Shown here piece after piece: positions 1-7,294 of a stretch of DNA of 64,000 nt. Position numbers and translations under genes: made by a program. The notes beneath the pieces are model-generated. The model saw only the letters and a program-made list of their open reading frames with translations. It was not told the origin of the DNA and searched no databases. The stretch is from Labrys okinawensis (GTDB lineage: Bacteria; Pseudomonadota; Alphaproteobacteria; Rhizobiales; Labraceae). How positions within the stretch are numbered: the stretch's first letter is position 1; every line of letters begins with the position of its first letter. The stretch covers positions 372,001-436,000 of the forward strand of contig NZ_PUEJ01000002.1 in assembly GCF_002982075.1 (NCBI RefSeq), read 5' to 3'.

Positions 1-738
1 GATTTCCGCCTGTGCAACAATACGTCGAGCCGGGTGGGCGTCGCCGTCGGCTATCGCGACAAGCAGGGCTGGCTCACCGAGGGCTGGTGGAACGTCGCGG
101 CACGCAGCTGCGAGTCCATCCTGAAGGGTCCGTTGGCAGCACGGTTCTATTATGTCTATGCGGTCGACTACGACCAGGGCGGGGAATGGAGCGGCAACGC
201 CTTCATGTGCTCGCGCGACAAGGAATTCACCATTCGCGGTTTCGAGAACTGCCTGGCGCGCGGCTATAACCGCACCGGCTATTTCGAGATCGACACCGGC
301 GAGCAGAAGGCCTGGACGGTCCAGCTTTCCGAGCAGGCCCAGAACGGGGCGAAGCCCAAATCGAACGCTCCGGCCGACACCCCGCCCGCGCAGGGGCCTT
401 CGGCTCCCGCGGCGCCGGCGCCCGCCGTTCCGCCTGCTTCCGGTGCGGCGCCTGCTCCGGCCAATCCGCCGACCGTGACCACGCCGCCGGTGGTCTCGCC
501 CGCGACGCCGTCGCCGATGACGCCGCAGGACGCGCCGGCTCCCGCTGCGCCGGCGCAGCCTCCCAGCGAAGGCGCGCCGCCGCCGAACCCGCCAAGCCCC
601 GTTCCGCCGACTCCCGACAAGCCGCCGCAGGATGCGGCTCCACCGCAGCCCGGCGCCGACGGACCTCCCCCTGCGGAAGGCACGCCAGCCACGCCCGCCC
701 CCCCTCTGCCGCCGGAGCGACCGACCTCGGCACCCTAG
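1..738 (+). CDS. DUF1036 domain protein with Pro/Ala-rich tail (5' end cut off by window)
   Basis: The reading frame is open from base 1, so the true start lies upstream; 245 residues are visible. Residues 1-112 look like the DUF1036 family: a Cys-rich start (DFRLCNNTSSRVGVAVGYRD), aromatic-rich strands such as YYVYAVDYDQGG, and a final GYFEIDTG. DUF1036 proteins are small, usually secreted proteins of unknown function in Alphaproteobacteria. From about residue 120 to the end the chain is almost only Pro, Ala, Ser, Gly and Gln, which suggests an unstructured or wall-spanning tail. The gene lies just before pyk in the same direction, a linkage common in Rhizobiales. No biochemical role can be assigned. 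Confidence 0.8.
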   Translation, partial: DFRLCNNTSSRVGVAVGYRDKQGWLTEGWWNVAARSCESILKGPLAARFYYVYAVDYDQGGEWSGNAFMCSRDKEFTIRGFENCLARGYNRTGYFEIDTGEQKAWTVQLSEQAQNGAKPKSNAPADTPPAQGPSAPAAPAPAVPPASGAAPAPANPPTVTTPPVVSPATPSPMTPQDAPAPAAPAQPPSEGAPPPNPPSPVPPTPDKPPQDAAPPQPGADGPPPAEGTPATPAPPLPPERPTSAP

Positions 739-959
739 AAGCTGTTACGGACCATGGATGGGGTTTCGACGTGTCCTTGCGATCCGGGGTGATTTCACTC
801 ACTTGCAAAACGCCATGGGCGAATTAGCGGGCCAGCGTGGCATTTATGTCACTTAACTGGCGTGAAAATCGGACTAGAGTGCCATCTCATCCTTGCGGAT
901 GCGCTGCATCAGCGCGCCGAGATCCGCGCAAAATACCAAGACAAGAAAGAAACAGTCGT

Positions 960-2396
960 ATGCGACGCCAGCGAAAAGTAAAAATTCTCGCCACCTTGGG
1001 TCCTGCCTCGTCGTCGCGGGAGATGATCGCCCATTTGTTCCGCGCCGGTGCGGACCTGTTCCGCATCAATATGAGCCACACCTCGCATGACCGCATGCGT
1101 GAAATGGTCGGCCTGATCCGTGACGTCGAAAAGGAATGCGGCCGGCCGATCGGCATCCTGCTCGACCTCCAGGGCCCCAAGCTGCGGATCGGCGAATTCG
1201 CCGGTGGCGCTGTGCAACTGGTCAATGGAACCAGCTTTACCCTCGATTCGGACCCGGCGCCGGGCGACGCCAGCCGGGTCTACCTGCCCCATCCGGAAAT
1301 CCTGTCGGCCCTGCGGCCCGGCCATACGCTGCTGCTCGACGACGGCAAGGTGCGGCTCAAGACCACCGAGGCAACCGGCGACCGCGCCGTCACCGAGGTC
1401 GTCGTCGGCGGCAAGATGTCGAACCGCAAGGGCGTTTCCCTGCCCGACACCGAAATCGCCGTCTCGGCGATGACGCCCAAGGACCATGCTGACCTGGAGG
1501 CCGGACTTGGCGCCGGCGTCGACATCGTCGCCCTCTCCTTCGTGCAGCGTCCCGAGGATATTCTGGAGGCGCGCGAGATCATCCAGGGCCGCGCCTTGGT
1601 GATGTCCAAGATCGAAAAGCCGCAGGCCATCCTGCGTCTCGACGAGATCTTCGAAGCCTCCGATGCCCTGATGGTGGCGCGCGGCGACCTTGGCGTCGAA
1701 CTGCCGCTCGAAAAGGTGCCGGGCCTGCAGAAGCGCATCGTGCGCGGTGCGCGCAAGCTCGGCAAGCCGGTCGTGGTGGCCACCCAGATGCTGGAATCGA
1801 TGATCACCTCCCCCGTGCCGACGCGCGCCGAAGTCTCGGACGTGGCCACGGCCGTCTATGAGGGCGCCGATGCCGTGATGCTCTCGGCCGAAAGCGCCGC
1901 CGGTGAATTTCCGCGCGAGGCGGTGGCGACGATGAACCGCATCGCCGAGGAGGTGGAGCGAGACGCCCTGCACCGTACCATCATCAACGCTCAGCGCAGC
2001 GAGCCCGAGCAGACCGGTGCCGACGCCATTGCGGCGGCCGCGCGCACCATTTCCGAAACGCTCGACCTCTCCGCCCTGATCGCCTGGACGGCCTCGGGCT
2101 CGACCGGTATCCGTATCGCCCGCGAACGTGCCGAGAAGCCTCTGCTGGCGCTGACGCCCAATGTCGGCACGGCGCGCCGGCTTGCCCTGGTCTGGGGCGT
2201 GCATGCCGTGCTTACCGACGATGCCCGCGACATCAACGACATGGTCGACCGCGCCTGCCGCCATGCCTCGCAGGACGGCTTCGCGCAAACCGGCCAGCGT
2301 GTGCTGATCATGGCGGGCATACCTTTCGGCACGCCGGGCGCGACCAATATGGTGCGCATCGCCGTGATCGGCGCCGACGGTGGCGAAGGACCCTGA
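960..2396 (+). CDS. pyk: Pyruvate kinase
   Basis: Transfers phosphate from phosphoenolpyruvate to ADP in the last step of glycolysis (cytosol). The protein is 478 aa, normal for rhizobial enzymes. FRINMSH (34-40) and DLQGPKLRIGEF (69-80) form the barrel substrate site. The signature SKIEK holds the catalytic Lys217 and metal ligand Glu219; RGDLG supplies Asp243, and ATQMLESM (274-281) binds PEP. I chose the ATG at 960 because the family begins with an MRRxRKVKI-like sequence; the frame stays open back to 837, but those extra 41 residues have no family resemblance. A strong rho-independent terminator follows, so the gene probably ends its transcript. Confidence 0.96.
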   Translation: MRRQRKVKILATLGPASSSREMIAHLFRAGADLFRINMSHTSHDRMREMVGLIRDVEKECGRPIGILLDLQGPKLRIGEFAGGAVQLVNGTSFTLDSDPAPGDASRVYLPHPEILSALRPGHTLLLDDGKVRLKTTEATGDRAVTEVVVGGKMSNRKGVSLPDTEIAVSAMTPKDHADLEAGLGAGVDIVALSFVQRPEDILEAREIIQGRALVMSKIEKPQAILRLDEIFEASDALMVARGDLGVELPLEKVPGLQKRIVRGARKLGKPVVVATQMLESMITSPVPTRAEVSDVATAVYEGADAVMLSAESAAGEFPREAVATMNRIAEEVERDALHRTIINAQRSEPEQTGADAIAAAARTISETLDLSALIAWTASGSTGIRIARERAEKPLLALTPNVGTARRLALVWGVHAVLTDDARDINDMVDRACRHASQDGFAQTGQRVLIMAGIPFGTPGATNMVRIAVIGADGGEGP

Positions 2397-2425
2397 TCGT
2401 CCCATTGCGACGATTTTGCGGACAA

Positions 2426-2463
2426 ATTAGCCGACAATAAAATTGCCGGCTAATATTTTTTAT
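2426..2463 (+). terminator. Rho-independent terminator of pyk
   Basis: A 13-bp stem (ATTAGCCGACAAT pairing with ATTGCCGGCTAAT, one A-C mismatch) with an AAA loop is followed directly by ATTTTTTATT. It lies 30 bases after the pyk stop codon. Confidence 0.9.
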
Positions 2464-2592
2464 TCTGGTTTAAAGCCAAGAAATTCAACCAAAAGTCCGC
2501 AATAGAAGGGGGAAGCGTCGGCCGGGCCCACCTCGGGTTGCGGTGCTTGCGGAAAGCAGCGACTCCGGATTTGCCTTTAAATAGGCAGCTAA

Positions 2593-3585
2593 CTATTGCG
2601 CAGCCTGTCGCATCGAGTGGAGCTCGTCGGCTGCCTGGGCGACGCGGCCGATCTCCTCCAGCACCACCTGTTTGGCCGTGTAATGGATCTGATGGCCACC
2701 GCCGGGAACCAGGACCAGCCGGGACCCCTGCACCTGCCGGTGCAGCGCCTCGGCATGGATGCTGGTCGACACCACGTGATCGGCCGGATCGGCAATGATG
2801 GCGGTGGGGACCGTGATCCCGTGATAGCGGAGAGACTGGACCATCAGGCAGGCCTTGAGGGCAGCGACATCCTGCCCGTTCCAGCGGAACTCGTTCGGCC
2901 GCAGCACCAAGGCGGCGCTGGCCTTGCGGACATAGTCGGCCGGTGCCTTACCCGGACGGAAGGAATCGTCGACCGCCTTCTTCAGGCCCCAGCTGCCGAC
3001 CGGGGTCATCACGGTGTGCACGAAGAGCCGCCCGAGCGCCGGCAGGGCGGCGAGACGGTAATACCAGTTGATGCCGCCCGGCCAGGGGTGGGTAGCCCCG
3101 GCCAGCACCACCAGACCGGCGACCCGATCCTTGTGTTCGACGGCCAACAATGTGGCGAGCGAGCCGGCGAGGGAATGGCCGACGACGATGAAGCGATCGA
3201 TCCCATGCGTGTCCAGGGCGGCCATCACCAGCTTGGCCTGCGCCGCGGTGGCGGCATCGCGACTGCCGTTCGGCCGGTCGCTCCAGCCATGTCCGGGCCG
3301 GTCCACCGCGATCACCCGGCGCTGGCGCGCCAGGTCCTCGCCGATGCCGTGGACAATGTCGCGGGCATTGGAGGTGGCGCCATGCAGGAGCAGGACCGGC
3401 AGTCTCTCGCTGCCATGGCCGGTCCCGAGATCGATCAGGTGCAGCCGTCCGCCGGGCACGGGCACGAAGACCCCTTCGGGCGGATTTTCCTCGGCAATGC
3501 GGGCGGCGATGACATTGGTGGCCTGGATGGCTCCGAGCACATGGGCAAGGAGGAGGATGCCGATAAAGAGCAGAAAGAGGGTCAA
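2593..3585 (-). CDS. Membrane-anchored alpha/beta hydrolase
   Basis: An alpha/beta-hydrolase fold enzyme of 330 aa; the substrate is unknown. The first 20 residues form one hydrophobic segment (LFLLFIGILLLAHVLG), a signal anchor. Catalytic features: oxyanion-side HGAT (69-72), nucleophile elbow GHSLAG with Ser138, likely acid in ADPADH (Asp266 or Asp269), and His298 in GGGHQIH. The start is TTG: the frame is closed by a stop just upstream, no ATG or GTG fits before the anchor, and AAAAGG lies about six bases before the TTG. It is convergent with pyk and stands alone. Confidence 0.85.
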   Translation of the reverse strand: MTLFLLFIGILLLAHVLGAIQATNVIAARIAEENPPEGVFVPVPGGRLHLIDLGTGHGSERLPVLLLHGATSNARDIVHGIGEDLARQRRVIAVDRPGHGWSDRPNGSRDAATAAQAKLVMAALDTHGIDRFIVVGHSLAGSLATLLAVEHKDRVAGLVVLAGATHPWPGGINWYYRLAALPALGRLFVHTVMTPVGSWGLKKAVDDSFRPGKAPADYVRKASAALVLRPNEFRWNGQDVAALKACLMVQSLRYHGITVPTAIIADPADHVVSTSIHAEALHRQVQGSRLVLVPGGGHQIHYTAKQVVLEEIGRVAQAADELHSMRQAAQ

Positions 3586-3716
3586 TCGCGGCCTTTTGGC
3601 GTGCTGGTATCGCTAGGAGATATGCTTCTAGCCGTTTTGCCGTGAGGTCGAAAGTCCCCCGGGATCGCAAGATTCCAGCCTATGGGTGCCAGCTTTCCGG
3701 CAAGGACGCAGGAGCA

Positions 3717-3900
3717 TGGAGGGTCGATCTCCAGATCGACCATCTCTAGTGTGTTGCGATCAGACAGAGTCACCAAGAATCGCAAAGACGTTGAACAATG
3801 AGTTAGAGAAAATAAGCGTTCACGCTCGAACAGGCTTTGCTCTAGGAAAGGTCATGCTTGATTGTGGGCGAAGACGGTCGATCTGGAGATCGACCCTCCA
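3717..3900. mobile_element. MITE-like element with perfect 25-bp inverted ends
   Basis: Bases 3717-3741 and 3876-3900 are exact inverse complements over 25 bases (TGGAGGGTCGATCTCC... and its mirror). Each arm is itself a palindrome (GGTCGATCTCCAGATCGACC). Between them lies a copy of the dispersed repeat found at 30361 and 36329. There is no transposase ORF, and I could not make out a convincing target-site duplication. It could be a MITE or a pair of REP palindromes in head-to-head array. Confidence 0.55.
3752..3845 (+). repeat. Dispersed ~100-bp repeat, family A, copy 1
   Basis: Contains the family hallmarks in order: TGCGATCAGAC, AATCGCAAAGACG, AACAATGAGTTAGAG, AATAAGCGTTCACGCT, GCTTTGCTCTAG. 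Closely matched, in reverse orientation, at 36329-36430, and in the same orientation at 30361-30463. Its own halves can fold (TTGCGAT with AATCGCAA). Confidence 0.8.
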
Positions 3901-3997
3901 ATATTATGGCCGGTCGCCAAGCTGTCCGGCGAGCATCTCGTATGCTGCTTTACAAGCACCGTCCCCCAGGCCGGCCGAAGCTTGCTGTCCCGGAGCC

Positions 3998-4555
3998 TTA
4001 GATATCGCGTCCTTCGACTTCGGACTTGAGCTCGTCCATCATCTTGCGCGCGCCGGAGATATGAGGATTGATCGCCAGCGCATGTTTGAGTGCCTCATAG
4101 GCATTCTTCTTGTCGCCCAGGTCGACCAGCATCATGGCCAGCCCGTTCCAGGCGCCATATTCGCGCGGATTGCGCCTGAGCGTCTCGGCGACGTCGGCGA
4201 TCGAGCGGGCATAGTCCTTTTTCAGGTAATAGGCGGTGGCGCGTTTGTTCCAGGCCTCGGCGTAATCGGGCTTGAGATGGATGACGGCATTCAGGATCTT
4301 GATGGCCTTGTCGGTATTCGAGGCTTTGATCGCCGTCAGCGCCCGGTCCATCAAGAGGTCGGTGGTATCGCTGCCCGAGCGCAGCTCCACCCGTTCGATA
4401 GCAAGGGCGATGTTGTCGGCTTCCTTTTCCGACTGGGCCTTGGCAAGGCGTTCATAGAGGCGGTCGAGCTCGGGATCGCCGGCCGGCCTGGCGTCGGCCA
4501 AAGCGGCGGCGGGGGCGGCAAGCATGCCGATCAGGGCCAGAATCGCGATTCTCAT
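3998..4555 (-). CDS. Secreted tetratricopeptide-repeat protein
   Basis: A 185-aa protein with an N-terminal signal peptide (MRIAILALIGMLAAPAAALA, cleavage after about residue 20). It is followed by an acidic helical stretch and about three TPR units from residue 65 to 170 (for example AIKILNAVIHLKPDYAEAWN and AYEALKHALAINPH). TPRs bind other proteins, so it is probably a periplasmic scaffold; the partner is unknown. It runs in the same direction as rpmJ, but the rpmJ terminator lies between them, so it is likely transcribed from its own promoter. Confidence 0.8.
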   Translation of the reverse strand: MRIAILALIGMLAAPAAALADARPAGDPELDRLYERLAKAQSEKEADNIALAIERVELRSGSDTTDLLMDRALTAIKASNTDKAIKILNAVIHLKPDYAEAWNKRATAYYLKKDYARSIADVAETLRRNPREYGAWNGLAMMLVDLGDKKNAYEALKHALAINPHISGARKMMDELKSEVEGRDI

Positions 4556-4591
4556 GCCTGGATAGTGGCGCGAGATTGTGGCGGATTCAAA

Positions 4592-4626
4592 GACAAAAAC
4601 CCGGCCGCATCGCTGCGGCCGGGTTC
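4592..4626 (-). terminator. Rho-independent terminator of rpmJ
   Basis: Read on the minus strand, AACCCGGCCGCA and TGCGGCCGGGTT form a 12-bp stem with a four-base loop, followed by TTTTTGTCT. It sits about 33 bases after the rpmJ stop. Confidence 0.88.
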
Positions 4627-4658
4627 AAACGCGGCAGACCCGAAAATTCGGCGCGAAA

Positions 4659-4784
4659 TCAGCCCTGGCGGGCCTTGTAGCGCTTCTGGGTCTTGTTGAT
4701 GATGTAGACGCGGCCCTTGCGGCGGACCAGCTGATTGTCGCGGTGGCGCGTACGCAGCGACTTGAGCGAATTGCGGATCTTCAT
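4659..4784 (-). CDS. ykgO: 50S ribosomal protein L36, zinc-free type
   Basis: A 41-aa very basic protein, [20 protein letters not shown] at the N-terminus, ending in KRYKARQG. It is a part of the large ribosomal subunit. It is too short for most ORF callers but matches the 41-residue L36 of alphaproteobacteria closely. It lacks the Cys-Cys-Cys-His zinc ligands of the classical 38-residue L36 (no Cys at all), so it is the C-minus (YkgO-like) form. Standing alone outside the ribosomal operons is usual for this gene. A strong terminator follows. Confidence 0.92.
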   Translation of the reverse strand: MKIRNSLKSLRTRHRDNQLVRRKGRVYIINKTQKRYKARQG

Positions 4785-5077
4785 GATTCCCGTGCCTCAG
4801 ATTGGAGCACGCGAGAAGACGCAAGAGCTCCCAAATTCGAAAGATGCGGGGTTCTAGCGACGAGGGGGCCGGATGTCAACGGCGGAAGTGATACATCAGG
4901 GCTCCGAATTCGGGTTGACGACCTCGCCGGAAGGCAAGTTCCGAATGTATGCGCATTGCCCGTTCCTGGAAACACGGCATTCGCGGCATAGGAAGAAAGG
5001 GCAAGATGCCCGCGCATCCGGAAGTCCCTCGCGCCACAATGCGTCCGGGATGATCGACAGGCTTTCACCCGATCGCC
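4785..5077. other. Intergenic region with degenerate REP sequence
   Basis: About 290 bases between the rpmJ start and zapE. It should hold the rpmJ promoter and the zapE leader. Bases 4990-5040 (AAAGGGCAAGATGCCCGCGC) resemble the GGGCGNNNNGCCC palindromes seen at 25450 and 57426. I see no small ORF with a good ribosome site. Confidence 0.5.
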
Positions 5078-6340
5078 TTGCAACGCCACCCCTATGCCAG
5101 TGCTGCAGCATTGGTTAAGACTGCGCGCCGACCGGGCATTGCCGCCACCACCGAACGGGACATTTCCTTGCACGCACCCGCCCCGACTTCCCTTCTCGAC
5201 CGCTACCTCGCCCTCGTCGCCGCCGGCGGGCTCGAACGCGATGCGGCCCAGGAGGCGGTCCTCGCCCGCCTGCAGGGCGTTCTGGACGAGTTGGGCGAGA
5301 TGCCCGCAGCACGCAAGCCCGGCGCCCTCGGCTGGCTGTTCGGGCGTGCCAAGCCCAGACCGGCGCCGAAGGGGCTCTATATCTGGGGCGAGGTCGGGCG
5401 CGGCAAGACCATGCTGATGGATCTGTTCCACGAGGCGGTGCCGGCCGGCATCAGCCATCGCCGCGTGCACTTCAATGCCTTCATGAACGACGTGCATGAG
5501 CGCATCTTCCATTATCGCAGCGAGATCCGGGCAGGGCGGGTCAAGGGCGATGATCCGATCGGCCCGGTGGCCGAGATATTGGCCAAAGAGGCCAAGCTCC
5601 TGTGCTTCGACGAATTCTCCGTCACCGACATTGCCGATGCCATGATTCTCGGCCGTCTCTTCACCCAGCTGTTCGCGCATGGCGTGGTGGTGGTCGCCAC
5701 CTCCAACGTGGTGCCCGACCGGCTCTATGAGGATGGCCTGAACCGCGCCCTATTCCTGCCCTTCATCGCGCTGCTGCAGCAGCATATGGAGGTGGTGAAG
5801 CTGGAGGCGCGCACCGATTATCGCCTGGAGAAGCTTTCGGGCGGGGAGACCTATCTCGTCGGCAGCGGGCCCGGGGTCCGCGCCGGTATGGATGCGGCCT
5901 TCGAGCGCCTTACGGGAAGGAAAGAGGGCCTGCCGCTGGTGCTGACCGTCAAGGGCCGTGCCCTGAAAGTGCCGCAGGCCGCCATGGGCGTCGCCCGTTT
6001 CTCCTTCGCCGAACTTTGCGGCCAGCCTCTGGGTTCGGCCGACTATCTCGCCCTGGCCGAGCATTTCCACACGCTGCTGGTCGACGACATCCCGGTGCTC
6101 AGACAGGAGCAGCGCAACGAAGCCAAACGTTTCATCCTCTTCATCGACTGCCTCTATGATCGCGGCGCCAAGCTGGTGGCCTCAGCGGCGGCGGAGCCGA
6201 CCGGGATCTATCCCTATCAGGAAGGGCGCGAGGGCTTCGAGTTCCAGCGCACCATCTCGCGCCTGATCGAGATGCGTTCGGAAGTCTATCTCGCCCAGCC
6301 GCATCGGGCGCCGGCGAAGACCTCGCTGGTCGACGGCTGA
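5078..6340 (+). CDS. zapE: Cell division protein ZapE (AFG1/YhcM-type ATPase)
   Basis: AAA-type P-loop ATPase of the AFG1/LACE1 family. In E. coli ZapE acts on the Z ring; the yeast homologue works in mitochondrial protein quality control. Walker A GEVGRGKT is at 104-111 and Walker B LLCFDEF at 174-180, followed by the family's SVTDIADAMI and the sensor region VATSNVVPDRLYEDGLNR. The start is uncertain: TTG at 5078 gives 420 aa, but the family usually begins near TSLLDRY (residue 37), and a TTG at 5168 with GGGA upstream is an alternative. It reads alone or with the TetR gene 19 bases downstream. Confidence 0.88.
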   Translation: MQRHPYASAAALVKTARRPGIAATTERDISLHAPAPTSLLDRYLALVAAGGLERDAAQEAVLARLQGVLDELGEMPAARKPGALGWLFGRAKPRPAPKGLYIWGEVGRGKTMLMDLFHEAVPAGISHRRVHFNAFMNDVHERIFHYRSEIRAGRVKGDDPIGPVAEILAKEAKLLCFDEFSVTDIADAMILGRLFTQLFAHGVVVVATSNVVPDRLYEDGLNRALFLPFIALLQQHMEVVKLEARTDYRLEKLSGGETYLVGSGPGVRAGMDAAFERLTGRKEGLPLVLTVKGRALKVPQAAMGVARFSFAELCGQPLGSADYLALAEHFHTLLVDDIPVLRQEQRNEAKRFILFIDCLYDRGAKLVASAAAEPTGIYPYQEGREGFEFQRTISRLIEMRSEVYLAQPHRAPAKTSLVDG

Positions 6341-6359
6341 GCCGGCAGGGAGGCAGGGC

Positions 6360-6962
6360 ATGGGCGGCAAGAGCGAACCGACCGGCGCGCGTCTCCTCGA
6401 TATCGCCACCGATCACGTGCGCAAGCACGGGCTGGAACGCACGTCCGTGGTGTCGGTCGCGCGCGAGGCCCAGGTCAGTCATGCCGCGGTCTATCGCTAT
6501 TTTGCCTCCAAGGACGCGCTGATCGACGCCGTCACCGCCGACTGGCACAAGGCGGTGGAGACCCAGCTCGCCGTGGTCGCCGACGCGCCCGATCCGGCCG
6601 ACGATAAGCTGGAGCGCATGATGCTGCTGCTGGCACGGCTCTATCGCGAGCGCCTCGACCAGGAACCCAATCTCTTTGCGGCCTGGCTGTCGGCGATCGG
6701 CGAGAACCGCGCGGTGGTCCGCAAGCATCGGCGCCGTATCCGCAGCCTGATCGAACGTGTCATCGACGAGGGGCGCTCCATCGAACTGTTCCGCGCCCGC
6801 TCGAACGAGAGGCTGATCGCCTTTCTCGGCGATGCCTTGCATCGTTTCATCGATCCGGCGGCCATCGCTGCCGATCGGGATGCCAACCGGCTGGAACTGG
6901 ACCAGCGTCTCGCCCGCCTGCTGCGCGTGATGATCCGCGCCATGGTGGCCGGCAGCGTGTAG
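6360..6962 (+). CDS. TetR/AcrR family transcriptional regulator
   Basis: A 200-aa repressor-type protein. Residues 10-58 form the TetR helix-turn-helix (ARLLDIATDHVRKHGLERTS then VSHAAVYRYFASKDALIDAV). The rest is the ligand-binding helical domain, whose ligand cannot be guessed. It starts at ATG 6360 after AGGGAGG. It lies 19 bases behind zapE in the same direction, with no obvious target gene beside it; the next gene is the degenerate GGDEF-EAL protein after a 330-base gap. Confidence 0.88.
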   Translation: MGGKSEPTGARLLDIATDHVRKHGLERTSVVSVAREAQVSHAAVYRYFASKDALIDAVTADWHKAVETQLAVVADAPDPADDKLERMMLLLARLYRERLDQEPNLFAAWLSAIGENRAVVRKHRRRIRSLIERVIDEGRSIELFRARSNERLIAFLGDALHRFIDPAAIAADRDANRLELDQRLARLLRVMIRAMVAGSV

Positions 6963-7294
6963 AGGCCTTCGCGGGGGAGCTGGCTCTTAGCGATGGCTCA
7001 AAAGTAAGCGCTCTGTCATCCCCGGCGCCGCCACCGGCGGCGGGAAGGGGATCCAGGGGCCACACATCGTGCCTCGGCCCTTGGAACTCCTTCCCCTCGC
7101 CCTCTCTCGCGGCGCTCGCGAGAAGCTCGGCCGGGGAGGACAGGGCGCTTACTCTTGAACGGTCCTCTGCCCTCGTTAGAGCGAGGGCAAGAGTCCGCGT
7201 TCCCCGCCTCCCCATTTCCGACCTATTAATCATTCCACGGCATTGTTCTTGCTTCCCCTTTCACGCCCGATGCCGCGGGCGCAGGACGCGAAGC
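6963..7294. other. Intergenic region with inverted-repeat element
   Basis: 332 bases without a gene. It contains an element bounded by near-perfect inverted repeats (6998-7158) and a further small palindrome CCTCGTTAGAGCGAGG near 7172. The promoter of the GGDEF-EAL gene should lie in 7160-7290. Confidence 0.55.
6998..7158. repeat. 161-bp element with 20-bp imperfect inverted ends
   Basis: TCAAAAGTAAGCGCTCTGTC (6998-7017) is the mirror of bases 7139-7158, which read TCAAGAGTAAGCGCCCTGTC on the other strand (18 of 20 match). The inside holds GC-rich hairpins. No coding capacity, so a MITE-like or composite palindromic element. Confidence 0.5.

Larger units (their letters stand above)
3586..3997. 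other. Intergenic region with MITE-like element, no gene
   Basis: 412 bases between the divergently facing 5' end of the hydrolase gene and the 3' end of the TPR gene. I see no credible coding frame. It holds a 184-bp element with inverted ends (3717-3900, listed separately) and one copy of a dispersed 100-bp repeat inside it. Confidence 0.7.

Noticed and set aside
909-2405. A 498-codon open frame opposite pyk
   Set aside because: Antisense to a clearly identified enzyme. Its translation is a shadow with His/Gly/Arg-rich text and no family.
6990-7220. Possible small RNA or CRISPR-like array
   Set aside because: Only one pair of inverted ends and GC-rich hairpins; no regular repeats or spacers. 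No CRISPR array exists anywhere in the window.
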